Positions 11,747-26,231 of a DNA stretch of 64,000 bases are shown here, piece by piece (positions within the stretch are counted from its first letter, which is position 1; every line of letters starts with the position of its first letter). The translations under genes and the position numbers were made by a program. This stretch comes from Raphanus sativus (lineage: Eukaryota; Streptophyta; Magnoliopsida; Brassicales; Brassicaceae): assembly GCF_000801105.2 (NCBI RefSeq), contig NC_079516.1, positions 2,790,001-2,854,000 of the forward strand, read 5' to 3'. The notes beneath the pieces are model-generated. The model was not told the origin of the DNA. It searched no databases and saw only the letters and a program-made list of their open reading frames with translations.

Positions 11747-14700
11747 ATGCCAGAGTTAAGAAGTGGAGCTAGGAGATCGAGACGCCTTGAAGATCAGCCT
11801 CAGGTAGTTGAGCAAGCTGAGAATATCGCACTTCCTCCTCCTCAGGCTGCAACGAGGAGAAGAGGTGGTGGTGGTGGTGGTGGTGGTGGAGGGAGGGGGA
11901 ATGGTGGTTTAGCTAAAGCGGCTGTGCCTCCAAGACCGACTGCTGCCGGTAGGGGCAGGGGTGTCAGGTTGAGGGAGTTGGAGCCAGAACCTTGTGAGGT
12001 TCGTCCGGCTGCTGGTGCTTTAGGGGTTGTTGAACCTGCTTTGAATCGAGTTGAAGGGTTAGCTGATCAGGATATTGCTGCGGAAGGTGGTAGCCCAGAG
12101 AAAGTAGCAGGCACGGAAGATGATTCCAGCATAGGTCCAGTCCCTGAAAGGGTAACTTCTGTTAATCTTATGACATCTGTAACTGAAGTTCTGCAAGGAT
12201 ACATTTATGCAAAGTTCTAGGATATGTTTTGGAGTTCATCTTATTATTTTTTAAGGCCATCATTTGTTGATATGTGGTTTGCAAGCTATGCTAACTGTTT
12301 AATGCATTGTTTCCGCTTTTCATTTTCATCCGAGAGAGATTCACTATGATTTTTTTTTTTTGTATAGGTACAAGTTGGAAATTCTCCTGTTTATAAGACG
12401 GAGAGGAAACTCGGTAAGGGTGGCTTCGGTCAAGTGTATGTTGGCAGAAGGGTGAGTGGTGGTAGCGATAGGATTAGAGCAGATGCAATCGAGGTATAGC
12501 ACAAAAATCCTGCTGAAAATCATGGGAGTTAGACCAAAAATGTGAGTTTTTTTGAAAAAAATGTTATCCTTTTCAGGTAGCTCTGAAACTTGAACACCGA
12601 AATAGTAAAGGATGTAATTTTGGCCCACCTTACGAGTGGCAAGTGTACAAGTAAGTCTTTCATGCTCTAAATTTCATTACTAGTTTCTCTTCTGATTATT
12701 TGTCAATACTTATCTTTTCTTTCTTTTTTATTTTCTGCTGCAAAGTACTCTCAATAGCTGTTATGGAATTCCTGCTGTACATTATAAAGGTCGTCAAGGA
12801 GATTTTTACATCCTGGTAAGCGTTTAGTATGAGCCTGGCTACACTTTGAGAGTAATAAGGTATCTTTTATGAAGAAACATCTATAATTTTTTCAGGTCAT
12901 GGACATGCTCGGCCCTAGTCTCTGGGATGTTTGGAACTCTTTGGCTCAATCGTAAGCACTTTTATCAGAATTTTCATATCAGCCGTGCTCATGCAGATAA
13001 TTCTAAATTTATCATGATATGTGGTAGGATGTCACCAAACATGGTAGCGTGCATTGCAGTGGAGGCGATATCTATTCTTGAGAAACTGCACATGAAGGGG
13101 TTAGTGCCATCTATTTCGAAGAAAAAGATTTACATTTACAGCCAAATTTCTTTATCATTGAGCTAACTCTCATTCCATGTTCAATCCCTACATCAAACAA
13201 GGTTTGTGCATGGAGATGTGAAACCAGAGAACTTTTTACTTGGTCAGCCTGGAACAGCAGATGAGAAGAAACTATACCTTATCGATCTTGGTCTGGGTGA
13301 GTTTCGCTGACATTTTTACAAGCATCCTGACATGTTGGTTTTTCTTTCAACTGATTTTTATACCTCTTTTGTCTCTGCAAAGTTTTTTTCTGAAATATTT
13401 GTAATCGTTATTTAACATATATCATCTTTTATTTCAGCATCAAGATGGAAAGATTCGCACTCAGGCCAGCATGTTGAATATGATCAAAGACCAGATGTAT
13501 TCAGGTATTGTTGATTGGTGCATGCTATCTTTTCTATTTTTTATGTTATAAACATAGCATACATTTTGATATGTATATTACTTCATATGCAGGGGAACGA
13601 TAAGGTATGCAAGTTGTCATGCACATCTTGGTCGTACTGGAAGCCGGAGGGATGATTTGGAGTCATTGGCTTATACATTGATATTTCTGATGCGGGGAAG
13701 GTTACCATGGCAAGGGTACCAGGTCAGTTTTCTAACTCTCTCTCTCTCTATTCACAATCTAAAACCTTTTTGAAGTTCCAGTTCTAGTCAAATGATATAT
13801 GGTGTCTTTGTACGCAGGGTGACAACAAAAGCTTTCTTGTTTGCAAGAAAAAGATGTCAACCTCTCCTGAATTGATGTGCTGTTTCTGTCCTCCCCCATT
13901 TAAGCTGTTTCTCGAGGCAGTTACCAATATGAAGTTTGACGAGGAGCCCAACTACGCCAAGCTCATCTCGATATTTGATTCTCTTATCGAGCCATGTGCT
14001 ATATCTAGACCAATTAAAATTGATGGGGCTCTTAAGGTGGTTGACTGGTTGTCTTTGGGTTCATATGGTTATTTTTTTTACCATTTATGCTTTTATCAAG
14101 TGCTGATTTCTTGCTTTTGTATGAATAGGTTGGCCAAAAACGAGGAAGATTGCCTATTAATTTGGAAGAGGATGAACAGCCGAAGAAGAAAATCAGAATC
14201 GGCAGTCCTGCTACCCAGTGGATTTCAGTCTATAATGCGCGTCGTCCTATGAAACAGAGGTAAGTACTACACATTCGAGTATCTTCTCTTGACTCCCTCT
14301 AGCATAACATATAGTTGGAGGCTTTGCATTTATTGTTTTACTTATTATCTATTTGGCAAAGATAAAAAGTAAAATTATTTTGGTTTCTTTTGGTATATTT
14401 CATGGCTTTCTTTTGGGTAACCAGTCAAGTCCTTTGGTTGGTCTTTGTAGATATCATTACAATGTTGGAGAAACAAGGGTGCAGAAGCATGTAGAGAAAG
14501 GTAACGAGGATGGCCTTTACATAAGCTGTGTAGCATCAGCAGCTAATCTCTGGGCCCTCATCATGGATGCTGGGACTGGGTTTAGCTCTCAAGTTTATGA
14601 ATTGTCCGCAGTCTTCTTGCACAAGGTACATTATTCAGCTGAAGCAGTCTATATGTCAGACTCCATCACCTCACTATTTGTTTCTTGATTCTTTACAGGA

Positions 14701-15478
14701 TTGGATCATGGAACAATGGGAAAAGAACTTCTATATCAGTTCCATAGCTGGTGCTAATAACGGTAGCTCATTGGTCGTTATGTCGAAAGGTTGGTATTCA
14801 TGCCTGATGTCTTACTGATACTTAGGGGACATGAAAGCTGTTTTACTTATTCTACTTGATGAATTACTTATTCTACTTGGTGTGATAATGATAGGAACTC
14901 CTTATACCCAGCAATCTTACAAAATCAGCGACTCATTCCCATTCAAATGGATAAACAAAAAGTGGAAAGAAGGGTTTCATGTAACCTCCATGACCACTGC
15001 TGGGAGTCGTTGGGGTGTAGTAATGTCCAGAAACTCAGGCTATTCCGAACAGGTTCCAGTCACTTAAACATTTCTAAATTTTTTATTTATTTCTGGGCCA
15101 GTAGTATATATAATGTATTAATGATGTCTCCTCCGTGGTGTGTAAGGTGGTGGAGCTTGACTTTTTGTACCCAAGTGAAGGAATCCACCGAAGGTGGGAG
15201 AGTGGATTCAGGATAACATCAATGGCTGCAACAGCAGATCAAGCAGCTCTCATATTGAGTATACCCAAACGAAAGATAACCGATGAAACCCAAGAGACTC
15301 TCAGAACTTCTGCTTTCCCAAGCACCCATGTTAAGGTTTGTTCTTTAGCCATAACTGCTTCTCCAGTGGTTTTGTTCTATGTACACACTGACATGAGTCT
15401 TTTACTTTTGGTTTCAGGAAAAATGGACGAAAAATCTGTACCTTGCATCAATATGCTATGGTCGGACCGTTTGCTGAA
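11747..15478 (+). CDS. MLK2: casein-kinase-1-like MUT9-like / photoregulatory protein kinase
   Basis: A nuclear Ser/Thr kinase of the plant MLK/PPK family. These kinases are known to phosphorylate histone H3 and light- and clock-signalling partners. Sixteen coding exons join in frame. Exon 1 ([18 protein letters not shown]) is basic, with an Arg/Gly-rich run of about 10 glycines near residues 43-52. Next comes the kinase domain: glycine loop [11 protein letters not shown], lysine in VALKLE, catalytic loop HGDVKPEN, and DLG in place of DFG (YLIDLGLASRW), all as in the family. The CK1-unrelated C-terminal half includes a basic KKKIRIGSP stretch and ends [10 protein letters not shown]. The TGA at 15476-15478 is the stop. 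MLK1 is the nearest alternative name; the neighbours GAR1 and GDH occur beside both paralogues, but the wider gene order favours MLK2. Confidence 0.93.
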
Positions 15479-16459
15479 TAAAAACACAGAGTGTTACTTT
15501 CTCAACCTCTCGCTCTAGGTTTTAGGGATGATCTTCTATTACATACGAGGAGTGTCATCCTCATATAATCTATCACTACAAACGTAAGGGCCGCGACGAC
15601 GCATGAGCGCCGAGAATGCTAGAGGAGTCTTGTACATATTTTGGCCCACGAGTGTTGGTACTTGGAGGGCAATCTTCTTCAGAGAATAATGAAGTTGCAA
15701 GAATAGGGATCTGAGCAGAGCACATGGGATGTTGGGATCACGAAGATTGTGTGTGTGAGTCGTGAGGGTGTATTGACTTAAGTAGAGTGAGGGTTCTCAA
15801 TTGTTTGATCATTATGTTCATGTGGGAGTTAGAGAGAGAGACCCTTATTACTCACTGTGTAAACGATATCATTCAGTAATACAAATATAAACCCTTTTAT
15901 CATTTACATCTTTTGTGTTCATTACAAAGCTGAGATCTCTTTTGGTAACACTTCTCTAGAAGCCTAACAAGGTGAAGCTTGTGTTCCTCTCTGAATTCAA
16001 TAAAGAGTGTATTATTATGGTAAATTAATTATAAAGTAGTTAGAAATGAATGTAAAAACTGTTATAGAACACGTGCAAAACAGTTTTAGTTTGAATTGCG
16101 AGGGAAACGCATTCGGTGAAGAACTGTCTTTCAGACAAGGAGATAGGTAATGGTTAGTGTTCGTGTTGTTAAATTTAGCAACTTGTTTTGGTTGTTGTAA
16201 TTTAGACTGCTTATGTCTTTGAGGCCAACAATATTTTATACAAAAGGCCACTAATGACAACACCCATGCAACGGAAAAAGCTAAAACTGCTCAGTTAAGT
16301 TATTTTATCGAACACTTGGTGTGCTTGGTGAAAGACACGGAGTTAAACCAGATCGGTTATTGTTAAATTTATTGGTCAACTAAACCGAGTCCGGTCGAGG
16401 ACTTACCGAAAAACCATAAATACCCACCTTCTTCACCATTTTTGCGCCGTCGCTCACTT

Positions 16460-16470
16460 AAACCCTAAAC
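16460..16470 (+). promoter_or_regulatory. telo-box in the GAR1 leader
   Basis: The motif AAACCCTAAAC lies about 50 bases before the GAR1 start codon. Telo-boxes (AAACCCTAA) are known in Arabidopsis promoters of ribosome-biogenesis and translation genes, so the site fits a snoRNP gene. Function here is inferred from position only. Confidence 0.6.
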
Positions 16471-16484
16471 ACCTCCACTGAAGT

Positions 16485-16516
<32 letters not shown>
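16485..16516 (+). repeat. GA microsatellite in the GAR1 leader
   Basis: An almost uninterrupted GA dinucleotide run ends directly before the GAR1 ATG. Such runs are common in plant 5' leaders and are length-variable. Confidence 0.9.
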
Positions 16517-16517
<1 letters not shown>

Positions 16518-16518
<1 letters not shown>

Positions 16519-17506
16519 TGAGACCACCAATGGGAGGAGGCGGGTTCAGGGGAAGAGGAGGAAGAGACGGCGGCGGCGGTAGATTCGGTGGAGGAGGAGG
16601 ACGATTCGGTGGCGGCGGTGGACGTTTCGGTGGCGGCGGACGCGGAGGCGGTCGCTTTGGCGGGTTTAGAGACGAAGGGCCTCCTGAAGAAGTCGTGGGT
16701 TAGTTTCTATGCTTGAGTTCTGCATGAAAGTTTGAGACTTTAACTACTTTTGACATTTGAAATGAGCAATGAGCTGATTCATCAGTGATCGATAGTCCTG
16801 TTGTTGTATAGGACTTTGAAAGTTAGTTACTTTGATTTGGTTTAAACAGAGGTTGCAACTTTCGTTCATGCCTGTGAGGGAGATGCTGTGACCAAACTCT
16901 GTCAGGAGAAGATTCCTTATTTCAATGCTCCTATCTACCTCCAGAACAAGACTCAGATTGGCAAAGTTGATGAGATCTTTGGCGCAATCAATGAATCTGT
17001 AAAGCTTTCTCTCTCTTTATCTATCTATTTTGTGTTCAACTAAACTAGAGGGCTTGGGAGATGATTTATGTTTTTTGTTTTGTTTCACTCTTCAGTTGTT
17101 TTCTATCAAAATGATGGAAGGTATTGTAGCCACCTCGTATGCTCCTGGAGACAAGTTCTTCATCGACCCTGCAAAGCTTTTGCCCCTCGCTAGGTTCCTT
17201 CCTCAGCCTAAGTAAGTTGCAACTCATTAAAACCTTAGTTAACTTCAGCAGTTAGCATAGTTTCCATGTAACATTCTAGCTGAGAGTTGTTCCATTGACT
17301 GTGTGGTATGCCTTTGTTCTTTTAGGGGTCAATCAGCTGGTGGCCGTGGTGGCCGTGGTGGTCGTGGAGGATTCTCGAGAGGCAGAGGAGGTCCTTCAAG
17401 AGGAGGAGGAGGTTTCAGAGGTAGAGGTCCTCCAGGACGCGGTAGAGGATTTCCCTCACGAGGTGGTGGTCGTGGAGGCTTCAGAGGCAGAGGAGGAAGA
17501 TTCTAG
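16518..17506 (+). CDS. GAR1: H/ACA snoRNP subunit GAR1
   Basis: Core protein of the H/ACA ribonucleoprotein that pseudouridylates rRNA in the nucleolus, alongside dyskerin, NOP10 and NHP2. Four exons join in phase (16518-16698, 16850-16998, about 17096-17213, about 17325-17506). The protein has an N-terminal glycine/arginine-rich (GAR) domain ([14 protein letters not shown]), a central Gar1 RNA-binding core ([52 protein letters not shown]) and a second GAR domain ending GRGGRF. This two-GAR layout and a length of about 200 residues are usual for the family. It lies beside the MLK kinase and GDH as in Arabidopsis. Confidence 0.95.
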
Positions 17507-17565
17507 TTTCATTCTCCTCTTACTTTATGTTTTATTTATCCAACTTGGACCCTTAATGCTTTCAA

Positions 17566-18860
<1,295 letters not shown>

Positions 18861-19021
18861 TTATCAACTTTGGTTTAATCAATGGAGTAGAAAAATTGCT
18901 TCAGTTAACTTCTATTGATAGAAAAATTGAAAGATTACATTGCAATTTTATTATTGTGAATGAACTTGCATAAAACAGAAGGGATTATATGAGTTATTGT
19001 TATCGAAGTTGCATGAGTATT

Positions 19022-21920
<2,899 letters not shown>

Positions 21921-21993
21921 GCCCGTCTAGCTCAGTTGGTAGAGCGCAAGGCTCTTAACCTTGTGGTCGTGGGTTCGAGCCCCACGGTGGGCG
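21921..21993 (+). tRNA. tRNA-Lys (anticodon CTT)
   Basis: A 73-base cloverleaf without intron. The acceptor stem GCCCGTC pairs with GGTGGGC, with two G-U pairs, followed by discriminator G. The D arm is TAGCTCAGTTGGTAGAG, the anticodon stem-loop CAAGG-CTCTTAA-CCTTG gives anticodon CTT, and the T arm contains GGTTCGAGCCC. It has intact A and B boxes, and a run of five T at about 22012 can serve as the Pol III terminator. Confidence 0.97.
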
Positions 21994-22239
21994 ATTGACA
22001 TCTTTAGATTACTTTTTGTTTCAGGAAAAAAAGTTAGGTTTAGAGTGGCTAAAATGTCAGTTTTTTTTTTTTGTAAATTAATAACGAGCATGGGCTTTTA
22101 TATTCTCTAGTTCAGACCAACTCACTTGTAAGTTGTAACTTGATTTACATATTAACCGAGGAAGAAACTTAATGAACTCGGTTAAGCCTAATGAGCTTGT
22201 TCAATTTTTAGTCTCTCGTTGGGTGTTCTCGACTTAGGA

Positions 22240-22559
22240 GGGTTCAGGAAGGTTTGATTTGATTACTTGGGTCTACTTTCTAGTGTTCTTTTCATCTCAT
22301 TACTTTCTAGTTTTCTTTTCATCTAGAACTGCCACTGATCTAGCAAACCAGTTACTGGATCATAGAATAGCCAACTTTCTCATCCAGTAATGAGATTTAA
22401 TTTTGTAAAGGAAAAAACGACCATGAAGTTAACACACAAGGAAAGATATTTGACTTCATCCACAACAATTAAAATTATGCGAAATTAATGATCTATTTAC
22501 AAATCTGATTTTAACAAAAAGTTACTTTATAAAATTGTAAACAATAGTCATGCACGCTA
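22240..22559. repeat. duplicated segment, left part of copy 1
   Basis: 22330-22557 resembles 25861-26108, and 22248-22290 resembles 24672-24712. The duplication continues beyond the transposon-like insert at 24168-24290, which resembles 26141-26262 (end of the last exon and downstream DNA of the DUF6821-like gene). Confidence 0.8.
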
Positions 22560-22891
22560 GAGCAACTCCAATGGTGTTACTCACCATTGGAATCCTTAAC
22601 AATACAATAATAGTTTTTTTGTTTTTTTGAATAGGTAAGGACCTTAATTAAAATATTAAGTCCAATGGTGTTACTCACCATTGGAATCCTTAACTAAGTT
22701 TCACTTTCAGAAATTAAGCAAAGTTCACATCCAATAAAGCATTCCTCACTCATCATATATAGGTTTCAAAACATTACTAAAGTTGCAGATGCTGTATATA
22801 ATAATACAAGTAGGAAGGCAGCTCAAGTAAGAGAGGTCACATTACATGATACTTCTAACTAAGGAAAAGCATTAAAAAAAGAAAAAACTCA

Positions 22892-23161
22892 CAGCAGAAG
22901 GTACAAAATGTATTGCCATGCCAACTGCTACAAGTTCTTTGCCATTCAATCTTTCCCCACTTAAAGCCAAGAATTCTCCTGCAGATGTTATTATTATATA
23001 ACTCAAGTACATCAGAGATTAGCTAACGTATAGTTGGAAACTAAAAAAAAATGGTTTTATTGGTTTAAGTGGTTACCTAGATGACCAGGAAGACGTGAAT
23101 GGATGTAAGAGAAGCCACAATCAGTGTGAAACCCAATACTTGCTTCTAAAGTAGCGAATTC
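22892..23161 (-). pseudogene. 3-hydroxyisobutyryl-CoA hydrolase-like exon fragments
   Basis: Two spliceable exons, 23161-23077 (FATLEASIGFHTDCGFSYIH) and 22978-22892 (GEFLALSGERLNGKELVAVG), match the crotonase-fold CHY family acting in valine and fatty-acid catabolism. A degenerate upstream piece lies at about 23330-23258 (VVTEE). The start, the first half of the enzyme and the C-terminus are missing, so it cannot be active. The fragments sit downstream of the NIPA exon on the same strand inside the 22560-24166 insert, so a chimeric transcript is conceivable. Confidence 0.82.
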
Positions 23162-23494
23162 CTAATCAAATAACAGAGATAGTTTTAATCTATAATTGTT
23201 TTCTACACTGTTAAATTATACATAAGATATGAAGCAGATCAAAACTCATAAACTTACACTTTCCTCTGTCACAACACTATAAATATCGCTAAGGGATGAT
23301 AGCAAAGCCAAGATCATCACCTGCACTCTGCGAGTCCAGAAATGAGTCGATTGTGTTTGTAACAGAAATGAGTCGATTGTGTTTTCAATACAATTAAAGA
23401 ACCCATATAATAAAGGTAGGATCTTTGAGGTCTCTGAGTCTATCAAAGTTCAATTGAAATTTCGAGAGTGAGGGATATATATAGATATAGATAC

Positions 23495-23657
23495 CAGCCC
23501 TAGTGCCGGTGGAGGCGGCTTTCTTGAGACCTTTCTTCTTGACGATGAAGCTAGCTCCGATGAACAGACTAGAAGAGATTGCCAACACCAAACCCTTTAC
23601 GTTATCAGACGACATTCCCCTATACGAATCGCGCCACCCTCCTCCTGATTCTGCCAT
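23495..23657 (-). pseudogene. first exon of a NIPA-type magnesium transporter
   Basis: An intact first exon, starting MAESGGGWRDSYRGMSSDNV, continuing through the first membrane helix (LVLAISSSLFIGASFIV) and ending TGTRAG before a GT donor. It matches the N-terminus of plant NIPA/DUF803 proteins, which have about nine membrane helices. None of the remaining exons follow. The next same-strand coding pieces belong to a CoA hydrolase. About 150 bases of apparently authentic 5' leader precede the ATG. Confidence 0.85.
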
Positions 23658-23805
23658 TTTCTTCTCGAATCCAAACTACAATGATCGAAACTTTCAAAAA
23701 CCCTAAATTGGAATTGGCGAGATCGGATTGGAGTTACAAGTTTACGGGTAATCGAAGGAAAAAAGAAGGCGAGAAAGAGATAAACAGTTAAGGATCAAAT
23801 CCTTA

Positions 23806-24047
23806 GAGCATCACATTATTGGTGTTTCTTAGCTCTTGGGTCCTTAATACACATATATGTGTATGTATATATTATATAAGCATATATAATTGTTTGCTAA
23901 GGACTTTACGGAAACCGAAACTGAAAGTTCCTTAATTAAGAGACTTTCGGTTTCGGTTTACGTAAAGTCCTTAGCAAACAATTATATACACTTATAAAAT
24001 ATATACATATACATATATGTGGCTAAAAAACACCAATAATGATGTTC
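23806..24047. mobile_element. palindromic MITE with TTA target duplication
   Basis: A 242-bp near-perfect inverted repeat centred near 23932 (ttaattaa). The left end GAGCATCACATTATTGGTG pairs with the right end CACCAATAATGATGTTC. TTA flanks both sides (23803-23805, 24048-24050), as for PIF/Harbinger-type MITEs. It is nested in the 22560-24166 insert, about 150 bases upstream of the captured NIPA exon. A transcript would fold into a hairpin arm of about 115 bp. Confidence 0.85.
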
Positions 24048-24167
24048 TTAATTTTCTTAGCTAAGGACTTTTTCTTAACTACAGTAATTGTTTTAATATT
24101 TTTTTAATCTATTTAGCTTAGGGACTACCACTAAGGATTGGCTAACATCTCCCGTTGGAGGTGCTCA

Positions 24168-24290
24168 ACTATAGAACTTATGCAGAAGCTGGTGGGTGAT
24201 GTAGACTCGAGTTGACCCCCTTGATTCCATAGAGAATTATGGACGGCTGAGATTCAGTCCATCGTAGTAACCTCCAAAAGATTCATAATT
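24168..24290 (-). repeat. duplicated 3' end of the DUF6821-like gene
   Basis: Matches 26141-26262, including the terminal codons GGYYDG of the last exon and the following 3' region. The original stop codon is altered. It is a fragment only, left by the same segmental duplication as 22240-22559. Confidence 0.8.
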
Positions 24291-24787
24291 GTGTTTCTCA
24301 AAAGATTATGAGAATACTACATATTAAGTATAAAAAGGAAATATGTTCTTTTTATTCTCTTTGAAACAAAGGAAATATGTTCCAAATTAAAAATTAGAAA
24401 ACAATGTAAAGTTGGAATCACGAATTTAACTCTTCCATATTTCTCCCCAATGTTTAAAAAGGAAACCATATAATTTGTCAATCAAAAGAGCTATGTTTGA
24501 TACCTTATTAAACAGGAAAACAATATAATCAAGTCCCTGCGAATTCGGGTTTACTTGGTCGTCACACATATAAGGGAGGTTTGGCACTAAACTTGCTTTG
24601 ATTTCGTTAATAACAATAGTCTCTGCGAATTACTCTCTTTTTATAGTTTAGAAAGCTTTGGTACTAAACCTGATTTGATTACTTGGGGTCCTTTTTCTGG
24701 TTTTATTTTCATCAAAAAGATCTAACTAAACTTTTGTTTTCTGATCAAAGTTTGCTTGATGTTTCTGTGTGTGTGATGTTCTTCAGT

Positions 24788-25348
24788 ATGCGAAAAATCA
24801 AAAGGAATATGAAAAATCTCAGTGAACTACCCGATGATTTATCGATGAAGATTTTGTCATTGCTTCCAACAAAAGAGGCTGCGGCTACCAGCGTTTTGTA
24901 GAAAAGATGGTGTTCTCTCTGGAAACAACAAGATGTTGAATATGTACAGCTTTGTGAAGATTGCTCTGACGAGTTTATCGCTTACATATTTTTTTATTCT
25001 CCCAAGTATCCTAACAACAGTCTTCCGGCGAGCTATCGTCGAGTTTTCGACGAGAACCTTGGGAAAGATACTGTTGTTCGAGATCCTCCTCTTCCGCGGG
25101 AGAAAGTTGGGTTTGTTAGTTTGATGTCGTTTCTCACTGGTGAAGCTCTTCTCCGTCGTCGTGGGTGTGCTGAGTGCAAAGAAAGAATACATGCACCTAA
25201 AAAAGTGACCATTTACATATTAAGAAGAGACGCGGGAAAGACGCACGCTTTTATATGGACCAAGCTGGAAGAAAAACAAGAGATTCAAATTGAGTTTGTT
25301 ATCAGGCGGAAGACTACCTCAAACTATTGCCTCTCACTTGAGTTTTGA
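24788..25348 (+). pseudogene. F-box gene with one in-frame stop
   Basis: The frame starts MRKIKRNMKNLSELPDDLSM and gives a typical plant F-box (LPDDLSMKILSLLPTKEAAATSVL). A TAG at 24899-24901 then stands where the family has Ser before KRW. After it the same frame stays open for another 148 codons to TGA at 25346-25348, with no further stop. The tail is not recognisable as LRR, FBD or kelch. F-box proteins are SCF ubiquitin-ligase substrate adaptors. The protein would be short (about 186 residues), so even without the stop it looks truncated. A sequencing error at one base is possible. Confidence 0.7.
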
Positions 25349-26231
25349 TTTCAACGTTTTTGCCACTCTTCCTTCTCCTCCTCGTCTCTTAGAACTTGTA
25401 ATTTCCTTGTGGTTTTTAGAAACCATTGCTAGCTAGTAGCTACGATGATATCTTTCCACAACAAAGGCCCTTTATTTAATTTTTTTTGGCTGTTAATCAT
25501 GTTTTCCTGGTCTTTTATTGAAATTTTCTTTCCGCAACTACATAAATCCCATTTGTCCCAGAAAAAAATATATACTAAGAGTATGTGGATGATGGATCTA
25601 ACTTGATCATACAAAGGTTAACAAGTCATAACACCCATGTATATAACAAATGGCTTGGGCAAACTTGCAAAAGCCAATTCGAAAAATAAATAAAAACTTT
25701 ACATAGTATAACTAAACTGAAAGTTGAATGACATGGAATGAGATATATTTATTAAATCAATTTGGTTAATATATTTATGGTATGGACCTTACAAATGAGT
25801 ATAGTTGAGGCCTCCTTGAGAACGATCGTCCAAAATTGATCAGAACGTTAGAAATAAGTTTTAACCCGTCTAGCAAACCAATTACCCGATCATCATATAA
25901 TAGCAAACTTTCTCAGCTAGTAATGAGATTTCATTTGTTATAAAAACGACAATGAAAGTTATAAAACACACTCACACAAAGATATTTGAGTTCCTCAATG
26001 ACGATTAAAATTTACTTGAACTTTTACAATGATATATAAACAAATCTGATTTTTATAACAAAATAAGTTAATTTACAAAGTTTATAGACAATAATCATGC
26101 ATGCACGCTGTCGCTATTAACTATTGAACTTATGCTTTAAAAAAAAACTATTGAACTTATGAAGAAGCTGGTGGGTGATGTAGGCTCGAGCTGACCCCAT
26201 GATTCCATAGAAGATTATGGATGGCTGAGAT
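25349..26231. other. intergenic DNA with second copy of the duplicated segment
   Basis: No gene. 25861-26110 is the uninterrupted counterpart of 22330-22557, and it gives the empty site for the 1.6-kb insert. A small direct repeat (actattgaacttatg) occurs at about 26121 and 26148. Confidence 0.7.

Larger units (their letters stand above)
15479..16517. other. kinase 3' end and GAR1 promoter
   Basis: Contains the 3' untranslated region of the kinase gene and then AT-rich DNA without a credible gene. The last 70 bases hold the GAR1 leader with a telo-box and a GA microsatellite, listed separately. Confidence 0.6.
22560..24166. mobile_element. transposon-like insert with captured gene exons
   Basis: About 1.6 kb present in one copy of a duplicated segment and absent from the other, so it is an insertion. 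The left end begins GAGCAACTCCAATGG and the right end, read on the minus strand, GAGCACCTCCAACGG, which are imperfect terminal inverted repeats of the GAGCA.CTCCA type seen also at 58818-59051. Inside are exon fragments of two unrelated genes (CoA hydrolase, NIPA transporter) and a nested palindromic MITE. No transposase is present. The target duplication is not clean. This is the expected anatomy of a Pack-type nonautonomous element. An alternative is two independent insertions. Confidence 0.65.
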
